From: Dryocosmus kuriphilus
Taxonomy: Eukaryota > Arthropoda > Insecta > Hymenoptera > Cynipidae
Assembly (NCBI GenBank): GCA_038277395.1
Contig: CM076192.1
Coordinates: 50,701,119-50,765,118, forward strand
Length of the DNA stretch: 64,000 nucleotides
Direction: 5' to 3'
Part shown: piece after piece, positions 12,545-23,400 of the stretch
How positions within the stretch are numbered: the first letter of the stretch is position 1
Layout: every line of letters starts with the position of its first letter
Made by a program: the position numbers and the translations under genes
The notes under the pieces: model-generated
What the model was told of the DNA's origin: nothing
Database searches by the model: none
The model's input: only the letters and a program-made list of their open reading frames with translations

Positions 12545-13050
12545 CGTCTACTTTCTAAATTTGAATCAGCGAGAAATGGGGCAGTGAATCAAATCAGTAA
12601 CTGACTAATCAGTGATACCCTGATGAATAATCAGTCAAACTCACTAATGAATCAGTAAAATCCGTTAAAAATAAAAAAAACGATACTAAATTTCAGTTAC
12701 ATCACTAAAAATGAAAGTAGTTTTAAACTAGGTCAATCAGTCAAATTCAACTGAATTTGAGTGAAATTCTACCTAATTGTCAGTGGATTTTCACTGATTA
12801 ACTCCTGTAATTCTTTCGTCTATATAAATTCCGCGAAAAACTAATGAAATTTCAGTGAATGGTCCTTGATTTACTATTAATTTTTTACTGATTGAAGTAG
12901 CTACTGTTTCCCAGTTAAATTTTGCGAATTCAAATTAAGAAACTACTTACTATATTTGAATCAGCGAAAAGTGGTTCACCAAGTCAAATCAGTAACGGGC
13001 TTCACTGAATAATCAGTGAATCTGACTGGTTCAGATAGGAAGTAGAAGAA
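12545..13050. repeat. Two TA-element family relics (AATCAGTG-rich)
   Basis: Two starts with CTAAATTTGAATCAGCGA (about 12557) and CTATATTTGAATCAGCGAAA (about 12952) are each followed by many ATCAGTGA, AATCAGTCAAA and TCACTGATT words. They match the ends of the intact-looking family members at 22259-22381 and 37158-41482. The right borders are not resolved. Confidence 0.55.
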
Positions 13051-14299
13051 TTTAAAGTCCGATACATTTTAAAGTAATTTGTCTACAATTTCCTTGACTG
13101 GGTTTATTTTCTAGAAACATTTTTAGCTTCGTGTCTGGACTAATTTTAGAGAATTGGATGCTCTATAGTGGACATCCTGCATGACACTGACACAGAATTA
13201 TCAACTACTTTTCGACGAGGATCTCTACTGTAATCGCGAAGCGGTTGCTATGAACTATGTTGTGCATGGGCTCATGAACAAATTGGCTGATTAGATCAAT
13301 TTTGATTTGACAATTTCAAGATTAAATCGAGTCAACGCAATTTTTAGGACCTCAAACTGATACTGAAGATATCTTTTAATTAATAGATCACTAGATCGTA
13401 TACCTATAACGATTAATTTCTCGATAAAAATATATGAATATATATAGTTAAATTATAATTTTGAAAAAAATATATGCAGAACTCTTGAGGAAAGTAATCC
13501 ACAACAATATTATTGACAAGAAGCGAGTCATTTTCATTGTAATTAGTCATATTTCACGAATGATATTCTTAAATTTAAGGCACTGACTAGTATTAAGAAT
13601 TTCCCATAAGACTACCCGGTCAAGTATAGCGCTAGGACTAGTGTTACAGAATTTTCCGTAATACTAGCTCTCTGGACGAGCTGGAAATGGGTGACTCTTA
13701 CGGGAGATTGCATAACGATACGCAATTCGTAAATATAATGAAAATTAATTTAAAATTTTCTTAATATAAAAAAATAACTTCATAAACACTTGTTACAAAT
13801 CAAGCGAAGGAAGATATCTTTCGAATGTCATTTTGAACTCAATGAACGCGGAGAAAAAATTTTTCAGCTAATTTAAATTTGACAGACAGGGTTTTTAAAA
13901 TAGCTTCTGAAATCACCTGATATAAGCAGCGCTTGTTTTGACATTCATTCCTGCACACCAACAAATGAAAATATTTTGAGAGAACACAAAACCCAAGAAT
14001 CTGACCCCTCACAATAATGAATTCTCTGACACATTACCTCAATCCCAAAGAGGCCCATTTTTCTTCTTAATCAAATTTCCACTTTTTACAGGATCTCTGA
14101 AACTTTCACTCTGATACGTAAGGAAGAAACATCCTCCGCGTAACTATTCGGTACTTGTGTCTCTCGTCTCGAAACGTCAGACTTTAAAAATAAAAAAAAA
14201 ATCCCCCGCACACTCGCAGCATTTAGGATTTGATATCCACTCCCAACGCGAATCTTGCATCAGCTTTTTCAAGATAAAAAGTAAAAAAAATCGTTTCTT

Positions 14300-14800
14300 T
14301 AGGCTACAGACTTCAAACTTCAAATACAGGTAGTTAGTAAGAATGCGCTTTTAAAAGCCGGCTGTGAATGCTTTTGTGAGCGCGACCGGTTTCAGGGCCA
14401 AGAGAGCGTGAACTTCGTATTTTGGTTGAAACCCATATGGAACTGGAAGGAACTGCGCCCGGTTTCAGGTTTATGACGAGGCTCACACTGAACACACCAA
14501 AGACGAACTGCGAATTGACGATCAAGTCTGGTCGTTTATTGGTGGAACCTCGAAGGCGGAGCTGTTTCAACCGCAGAGAAGTTTTGTGTACAAATTCTCT
14601 TTTGCCCCCACGAGCAAATGGATAATCAGTGATTGTAACTGGCACATTCAAAAGTTGGAAAGTAGGCTACGGAAGCTCTCTTTTGTGTTCAGAGTCCCAA
14701 ATAAAATTCTAGTGAGACAGAGAGAGAGAGGAGGGGAATTTTCCATTATTTTCCCAATGGCATGTGATCTCTGCTTCGAATTGGACAAATGAGAGAGTCA
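14300..14800. other. GC-richer single-copy island, possible exon or promoter
   Basis: This 500-bp block has clearly higher GC and CpG content than its surroundings and does not resemble other repeats in the window. Open frames cross it on both strands: 14422-14625 plus (67 codons) and 14334-14651 minus (105 codons). Neither has a motif I recognise, and I cannot choose between coding exon, 5' region and an unfamiliar repeat. A GAGAGAGAG run lies at about 14720. Confidence 0.3.
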
Positions 14801-16139
14801 AGGGGCAATTTTACAATTAGGAATTATATTGAACCTGAATGCCGTACAACGAAGACCCTGAACTAATAGGTACACGTCAAATGACCTCTTATCACTCGCC
14901 AGAGTGGTATCATACATGGGCTACATAGAAGTGTGTTCACTCATATACGAATTTTGGGCGAAGAATGTGAGGTTGTTGTAAAGTGGGTGTGTACCTAAAT
15001 ACACACAGATGGTATTTTTCGTGGATAATGTAGATTATACATTTGTACATATAATGAAGATTGTATTGTACATATAGGAGAGGTGATAAGCGGAGATCTG
15101 GTGGTTTTCCGCCACTTAAAAATATTGTGAAATGTTTAAAATTCGAGAGATAGTTTGGTCGAATGATAAATGTGCTGCGATGGTGCAGTGAAGTAAAAAT
15201 ATGCATCAGACATACATCTTCGAGTGAACTTCTACATTTTGAAAAAAAATTTGTTTCATCCAGTTAAAAACGGTTGAAAGCTTGATTAAAACTAATTTTA
15301 ATTTTAATTGAACAAAAGATGTTTAATTATTTACCTTCAGGCGGTTCAAAGTTAAAACCTCTCCAAAGAAAGGGAGACTAATACTACGATAACTAAGTAA
15401 TTAGTTCAAAAATTATGGTAATTTTTTATGTAAAGCTTTTATTAGTGAACAGTAATACAAAATTATAAATTTAAAAAAGTTGTTCAGTTTAGAATTGCTT
15501 GAAAATGTGCAAAAGACATATTTTTTGGATTGAGTTCAATGCACACCTTTTTGGAAAACTTTAAATATGTCATCATTTTTGAACTAATAGAAATATTTTT
15601 TTTTAATTTTCAATTCGACACATTTTTTTTGATCAGTTTTTTCACAATTTACTGTAATATATAATTATTTAATGGTGCAAAATATTCACAGATGTTATTT
15701 TAGGAGTCCAAGGTTGATGCAATTGAAGGGTTGAATGAAATAATAGTTTAATGACTAGTCTAGATGACGTATCATCTCGAGTTAGTGATAACAGGTATTC
15801 AATTGTAAAATAAGAACTAAATGCTAAAAAAATGAAATAATCAAAAAATTAAATTTCAATTTTTATTATCCAGTTAAGGGAAATATCAATTGGGTTCAAA
15901 ATCTCAATATTTTTAAAGAACAATGTTTAATAATTATCGAACTTGTAGTTCAAATGAGAGAGCTATACCAGTTACGAAATTAAGTCGATGATTAACTGCA
16001 ATTATCATCAATCAACGACCGAAAAGCAGATCTGTCATAAACATTCAATGCTAAACTGGTTTTGAACGAGTTGCATGAGTATAATAAAAGGAAAAAAATA
16101 AATCTTGAGAAATTGTATCGAATCATTAACGCCAAAATT

Positions 16140-16252
16140 TTCAATTAAATGTAAAAATTCAATAAATAATCAGTCAAATTCTAATAATTAAACAGTTACT
16201 GATTTTATACAATGATACACTTTTACCTGATTCAAATTTATAGAGTAGATCT
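16140..16252. repeat. TA-element family relic, right end
   Basis: ATCAGTCAAATT and TTACTGATTT words are followed by CCTGATTCAAATTTATAGAG then TA. This is the complement of the CTCTAAATYYGAATCAG end seen at 22261. Confidence 0.55.
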
Positions 16253-16632
16253 ATATATTTGACGAAGTGCATTATTTCTGGAAGAAGTGATTAAATAATA
16301 TAAAAATTTTGAAATAAAACTGCGCATCTTCAATATTACACTCAAAAAAGTAACTTGAAAGACTGGATACAACTTTCGCGGTTGTAACATGAAACATATG
16401 TAAAAGATACTGTAATCAAATCCGGAATAAGTAATATAATCACAAAGAGAAACCAATCGTTCTTAGGAGAGAAATCAAATCTTTTTTTTCTTTTCAAAAT
16501 TTTACGATATTAACGCCTTCATTATATAGTATCCTACATTTTTGTAATTGTATGACGCCATGGCAAAAATGATAAAAGAGATAAGTATATTGTCCAGAGC
16601 ATATATGTATTGTAGAAACTAGGGATACTGGG

Positions 16633-18924
16633 TGTCACCTACTATCCGTTTACTTTACGAAGGCCCCTCTGAAATAGCTGTACATTTTTTAAAATTCCTC
16701 TTTAAAAAAACATCGCAGAACAACGCAGATTATACCACGAGAAAGCTTACTTTATTACGCATAAGGTGAGACCACATTTATTTATGTGCGATAATGAGTT
16801 TAAAAAATATACTTCGTGCAAAAATGAAAAGCGTGGTTTTTTCACGTCACTCTGGTGTAACCTGACTTTCAATGAGACAACTCTTTAAAATAAACAATTA
16901 GACAATTTTAAAAAATTATTATATATATAAACTTTAATATTTTGACTAAGCATACATACAAACTACATTTTAATATATTAATAACAATTAACGTAAAGTG
17001 CGATTGAAGATGACTACGCTATCTCCTGTAATTTACATAGTGGAGAGTTGTATTTTCGATTAAATTGCTTGGAAAATTTTAACAAATACAATAGAATAAG
17101 AATTAAGTATGAAAAACTGAAAATCTGTTAGTTAATAACTAATATTTCTGGGGGACCGTTGAACGATTGTGTTAGTGCGAGGTCACAGCAGGACACCACA
17201 GTCCACATCTGAAAGGTAAGGCGCCTTCAGAAGTTCAAGTTTCTGTTTGTATAAGAGAAATTGGTATTTTCATCTCCAATGGCGTAGGTTTGTGGGCGAA
17301 TGTCTAGAAGTTCTAAAAATTTAAATTTGAAACGAATGAAATTTGGTACTGATTTCTTTGTACATTAGGAACAGTGCTAAAATATTGCTTAATTTATATT
17401 GAAAATAATAGAGTATAAACGAAACAATAAAATACAAAGTACCATTCAATCGCTCTATTCAAAGGAAAAAATGTGTGGATCCGAAATTGCAAAATAAGTA
17501 AAAAATCCCAAAACCATGAAAGTCAAACAATAGCATGTTTCTTCAATTCAAGCTGAAGCAATTTCAGGTTTGACACACTCAAGTTTTTCAGCAAAAGTGT
17601 GCATATAACTCAATTCAGGAAAACATGCTTTCTGTACATTTAAAAAAAATCTCAACGAAACAAAGAATTTTCGTTCAATTTTAAATTATGTATTACTGTT
17701 CAGTAGCAAACACTGTACATAAAAAAATTTACTATACTTTTTTAAGCAGTATGAAATTTCTTTTAAATTTTTGGGTTGGCTTAAAAAAAAGTAAACAAAA
17801 ATGCTGTAACCGGTTAAGATCTTGTGTCCGGTTTTCTGATTTGAAAATTTAAAAGAAATTTCATGTTGCTTAAAAGAGTATACGAAATTTTTTGATGTAC
17901 AGTGTTTGCTACTGAACAGTAACAGACAATTTAAAATTGAATGAAAATTCTTTGTTTCATTGAGAATTTTTTTTTAATGTACAGAAAGCATGTCTTTCTG
18001 AATTGAGTTACATACACACTTTTGCAGAAAAACGTGAGTATTGCAAACCTGAAGTTGCTTCAGCCTGAATTATAGAAACATGCTACTGTTTGACTATCAT
18101 GGTTTTGGGATTTTTTACTTATTTTGTAATTTCGGAACCCACATAATTTTTTCCTTTCGATACAGCGATTGAACGGTACCTTGTACTTTATACTTTCGTT
18201 TATACTCTATTATTTTCAATGTAAATTAAGCAATATATTCGCACTGTTCTTAATGTACAAAAAAATCAATACAAAGTTTCGTTCATTTAAAATTTCAGTT
18301 TTCGGAACTTCAAGCCATTCGCCTACAAGCCTGCGCCAATGGAGTTGATCCTTCAGCTGTTCTAACTTGCTCTGAGCTCGCACTAACACAATCGTTCATC
18401 GGCCACCCCGAAATATTAGTTTTTAAATAACAGAGTTTCAGTTTGTCATACTTAATTCTTATTCTATTGTATTTGTTGAAATTTTCCAAGCAATTTAACC
18501 GAAAATACAACTCTCTACTATATAAATTACAAGAGATAGCGTAGTCATCTTCAAACGCACTTTACGTTAATTGTTATTAATATATTAAAATGTAGTTTGT
18601 ACGTATGCGTAGTCAAAATATTAAAGTATATATATATTATAATAATTTTCAAAACTGTCCAATTGTTTATTTTAAATTTGTCATCATTGAAAGTCAGGTT
18701 ACACCAGAATGACGCGAAAAACCACGGTTTTCATCTTTGCACGAAGGATACTTTTTAAACTAATTATCGCACTAAATAGATGTGATCTCGCCTTATGCGC
18801 AATAAAGCAAGATTTCTCAATGGCATGAGCTGCGTTGTTCTGCGATGTTTTTTTAACCAGCAATTTTTAAAAATGTAAAGCTATTTCAGAGGGGCCTTCG
18901 TAAAGTGAACGGATAGTAGTGACA
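16633..18924. mobile_element. 2.3-kb near-palindrome (foldback element)
   Basis: The left arm (about 16633-17772) and right arm (about 17844-18924) are inverted copies over their full length, about 85-90 percent alike by eye, with a spacer of about 70 bp. Paired landmarks are ACTATCCGTTTACTTTACGA with its complement near 18900, GAACGATTGTGTTAGTGCGA near 17172 with its complement near 18380, and CAGTAGCAAACACTGTACAT near 17700 with its complement near 17910. The ends are TGTCAC...GTGACA. No clear target duplication and no transposase were found. The short frame at 18310-18510 is not a convincing gene. Confidence 0.8.
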
Positions 18925-20339
18925 GTCCGTTTTGCTCCACTAGGCGACAGAACTGTCATGTCGCCTTGTTTATATATTATGCTATGTTAAGCTCTGCCAC
19001 ACCATGCGTGCAAAGTGTCGCCTAACGGAAAATGTCTTCGTTTTTCTATAAATATTTTATGGAAAAAAGTTATCTTTTCTTGAAACTTGAGTTTCTGGAT
19101 TGAATAAGTGTTGGTTTTTCAATTTTATAATCAATTTGAAATCAATTCTATCAGTTCGGTAATCTGTAATTAATATGACAAATATCGTGACATTATCTTG
19201 ACGAAGTATTTTTAATCTTATCCTCAAAATATCAGAAATTATGAGCTTGATGACTTTGCAATTCATTTACACCTTTATAAAATGACCCAAATAAAAAATA
19301 TGCACTTTTTCGTTTTTATTTAATTTAGACAATTAACAGTGATAAAAATTAGTCAAAGTAGAAGACATGCTCCTACAAAAAAAGGGTTTAATAGCCTATT
19401 GAACCCACTCAGAACGTGTGTTCCCACTGTGTTCAAAAAAGGCTAAGACACAAAATTATTTCAGGCTTTAATGGGTTAAATATAGTATTTTAAATGTTTA
19501 ACTTTTACATTTCTCTTTCACTTTAAAAATTTTGTTGGTCACTATCAATAACAACCCTTAGTAACGGTAAATACCATTCCTAAAAAACGGTTAATAACAA
19601 CCGTTAGCAATGGCCACTAGCATCCCCTAGCAACAGTCAATAACAACCCTTAGTAACGGACAATAACATGCCCTAGCAACCGTGTTACATACAGGGGGGG
19701 GGGGGGGGGGGGGGGGGGGGTCAAAATTTACGGGAAATTAACCTTTAAAGTAACCCTTAGCAACGGTCAATAACAAATCTCAGTAACGGACAATCACAAC
19801 CCTTATTAACGGTACGACGGACAGACGGACGGCCATCCGACCGAAAATATAAGGGTTTCTGCTCGGGGCTACGAAACCCTAAAAGTGTAATGTTTTTACT
19901 GAAGATTAAAAGTTTTTAGCTCTAAAAAAAATAGATTTTTTTTAAATCACATAAAAGATCGATTTTCATAAACGCTTAAGTAATTAAGTTCCATACGTTT
20001 TCTGTTTGGTTATTGAATTTCCTTCTCCAACACATTTATCTACTAAATTATTGTAATCTCGTGGCATTTCTATAAATTAAAAAATTATGTTTCCAATCTG
20101 TTTTCTTTGAAAGGATTTTTCACAAATAAAAACTGAAAAAAAAGTTTAGATATAAATAAATTCTACTGACTAAACTAACATTTATCTAAAAGGAACAAAA
20201 TTTTGTTTGAATGAAGCACAAAAATTCGTAGCATTTTTTACACCTTAATTATCACAGCTTAAATTAAGCCTATTTTTTATCTTAAAGCTAGGACTATTTT
20301 TTACTTAAAAGAAGACATGTCTTTCTTAAAACAAAACTT
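18925..20339. other. AT-rich stretch with an AACGG tandem block
   Basis: Apart from the CAATAACAACCCTTAGTAACGG repeat block at 19530-19875, nothing gene-like is visible. The right edge abuts the poly(A) signal of the minus-strand candidate gene. Confidence 0.4.
19530..19875. repeat. AACGG tandem block with 27-G run and terminal hairpin
   Basis: Imperfect units of about 24 bp (AATAACAACCCTTAGTAACG) recur on both sides of a run of 27 G (19694-19720). The right part reads GACGGACAGACGGACGGCC, then a hairpin of AGGGTTTC and GAAACCCT around TGCTCGGGGCTAC. This may be one end of a non-autonomous element. The other end was not found. Confidence 0.55.
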
Positions 20340-20345
20340 TTTATT
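20340..20345 (-). terminator. Poly(A) signal AATAAA
   Basis: On the minus strand AATAAA lies 77 bp past the TAA at 20424-20422, a normal distance for a short 3' UTR of the candidate gene 20422-28647. The motif is common in AT-rich DNA, so its weight comes from position only. Confidence 0.35.
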
Positions 20346-20421
20346 TGTGCGAATTCTTCAACTTTATAGAATTAAATAAAATGAAAAATTATATTTTTAA
20401 ACAAAATAAATCTAGTAATTC

Positions 20422-23400
20422 TTATAGACATTCACGATAATTATAACGAGTGACGTCCAGCATTTTTATAAAGTCGATGACCCGATTGTAGATCACGCGT
20501 GTAGTACTTGATTGTGTATCATTATCTCCAATACTAACTGATAAATTATTAAAGCGAAAAATAAACTGATTTAATTCATATGATGGCCACTTTTACTTAA
20601 AGTTCAATGAACAAAATTGTTTAATCAATTACTATCCTAAAAATATATACCAGGACAATCTAATTAACTTATTACTTCTCTTCTCCAAAATGTCAGGTCA
20701 GGGTCTTGTTAAAAAAAGGACAAAAAATCTTTGCTCAAAAACTTGAGGACATTGAAACTTTTTCAACTTGACATGGACAATGCATGAATTTTGCACGCAT
20801 AATGAAATATTGTTAATCGAGTAATCAGACCGAATCGCATAAACACAACATCATTACAAATCAGTATATATATTATTTACATTATTGAGGGTTAATAGCC
20901 GATTATTCTTACGTCACGGATTTTAAAAAATGGAGAAGTCCGAAGATCAACATAATATTATTGGTTATCAGTATCTATCCATATTAATTAACGAGAATAA
21001 TAGAAATCATGAATAAATTTTAATAAGATGTATGTCAGTGGAATGAGAAATGAAATTTTCATTTTATCAGTCTTCGTTGAATGAATGCATAATGTGCTAT
21101 GAAAAGTAAAAAACTGATTAGAAACATTTTTCTGGGCAAATATAATAATCTTATTTTGTTATGTAAAAATTTTCATATTTATTACAAGGTTCTCTGGCTG
21201 TGTAAATGTTGTGCAAATAATATATAAGTTTTGATTATCTCGTACACAGAAAAAAGCTGGGCTCATTTTAAATCGAATATTGACCCAAAAATGAGACGCA
21301 GTATTTTTTAGTCAAAAAGGACTAAAATTGAGTTGTTAAACAAAAGAAAATTACACGAAGTTGCTCCGTTAACAGCTGAAGTAAAACCTGAAAAAAATAA
21401 GACGCAGTCCAGCTTTTTTCTGTGTAAAAGTAATTACATTTAATGGTGAAAATAGCTGTCCGAAGTAATTATTTTACTATTTGAGATCTGTTGTTTATCT
21501 CGTCTTGTTAGTCTTCTATATTAAATATGCGAATATATAAGAGAACTTGTTTTAAAAGTAGGACAATTCAATTTGTTCAAGACAGTACTCACCATATCCT
21601 TATCCGAAGTTCGTTGCTTGAAAAATAAACGTTATTATAGAGAAGCAATCAGAATATATGACATTAATTGATGTGATATTTCCAGTGAAGTATTTAGTGA
21701 AGTGTCGATTAAACATGCGAGACGAAATCTTTTTAAATAAAGTTTTAAATTATCTTTTAAATAATGATCCAGAAAAATATTGTTCTTAATTTCCTTAAAT
21801 TTTTGAAAACATTTTTTATTAGAAAGCTGATTCAATTGTTTCATAATCAATTCCATAATTTTCTAACCTACTTATTCATATCAAAGTTTTTCTACTTTCT
21901 TGAAAAAAAGATATAAGTATGTACATTGTACAGTAATCGATATGATGAAGTGACGATAAATGATAAACGATGAACTCAGATGACCCATGTATACACAATT
22001 TATCATTTCGACAAATATGTTCAAAGATTCTGGAATTTTTATTCGGTATCGTTTGCAGCTGAAATTTTGATTTATTTCCTTGATAAAACGAAAGTAGATC
22101 AATTTGAATTAATTAAATACCTTATTTGAAGGTGCCAATGCAATGGGCGTCGATGCTTGTTCCTGCGGTTCCTCTTTTGGCTGTGTTAGTGTTAATTAGA
22201 ATGAATAAAATAATTTTATTAGTAGGATAGATTAGTATTTTATATGCAATATAGTTATTACTCTAAATCCGAATCAGCAGAGTTTCACTGAGGATCAGTG
22301 GATTTGACTGCTTATTCAGTGAAACCTCTGAGAGACTGGATTCAGTCACACAATCCCCACTGATTCAAATTTATAGAGTGATTTCACATTAGAAAAAATT
22401 ACTGAAGTTTCAATGATGGGTATCTATTGAAACTTCTAGACGTCTTTTATTAGAGACTTAGTAAAAAAATAATTAAAATTTCAGTGAATTTTCTCAGATT
22501 CCTAGTACTCTGAATCAGCAAGAATTAGGTCACTGAATCAAATCAGTATAGGAGCTCATAATAATTATTTAAAACCTAGTGAGTAATCTGTCAATTTCAC
22601 TAATACTGCAGTGAAACCCAGTACTAAAGTAATCAGTAAGAACCAACTGAATAATCTGCGAATTTTAATAATTAATCAGTAAAAACCATTACTGAATGGA
22701 ATTAGTTACGTAGTTGTCAATATTTTAAGATTAGTGAATTATCGTTTAATGAAGTATAAGACTTCAGCTTCAAGTTAAATTTGAATTTTTATAATAATGG
22801 AATTTTGTTTTGTTGGTTAAAATTTAGGCAACAGTGTTTCCAAAAATACAACATTCGATTTGCAGATTCCATGAATCTCTCAAGAGCCTTGGAAAATTCT
22901 TTTTTTTAAACTCATATTTGATTAATAAATTATTGATCATAAAATGAATAGTCATTTTTGGGCCCAGTTTAATAGTACATATACACTTATAAATATTATA
23001 CATACATAATTCATATATGTATTAAAATAATGTTTCTTTTCGTAAAATTAATTTTTGATTGCATTTTTATAATGTAAAACGATCATTAATTAATGATTAT
23101 TTATCATACCTTTTCAACATCCATGTTCAAGCTGTTTGAGGGAACAGAGAGATGAAGTTAATTAATGATTATTATAATTAGATATATTTATTAATTATGA
23201 TTTCTCATGATTATTTTGAATAATTAAGAAGTAATATTAAATATAACTGCTATATTTTTCTTGCTAATTTTTTAAAACACTATTCTTCAGGTAAAAAAAT
23301 TTCTCTAAAATAAAAAATAAATAAAAATAAATAATGATTCCCATTTTGTTGTTGTTGAAGTTCAAACAAAAAAGCTTTAGTTTTATGGAACATTATTATA

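Larger units (their letters stand above)
9788..16632. other. Long AT-rich stretch, no clear gene
   Basis: No recognisable protein or RNA gene is visible. It includes an ATTACG block (10561-10660), CACTGAT-word clusters (12545-13050 and 16140-16252) and a GC-richer island (14300-14800). The remainder is unremarkable AT-rich DNA. Confidence 0.45.

Noticed and set aside
14095..14120. 26-bp micro-exon between CAG and GTAAGG on the plus strand
   Set aside because: Good splice words but no reading-frame partner; one such match is expected by chance in this much sequence.
14334..14651. 105-codon minus-strand frame as a gene
   Set aside because: No motif, no splice context, and an overlapping open frame on the other strand; reported only as a GC-richer island.
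18310..18510. 66-codon minus-strand frame in the right arm of the large palindrome
   Set aside because: The inverted copy in the left arm does not keep the frame, so there is no sign of coding constraint.
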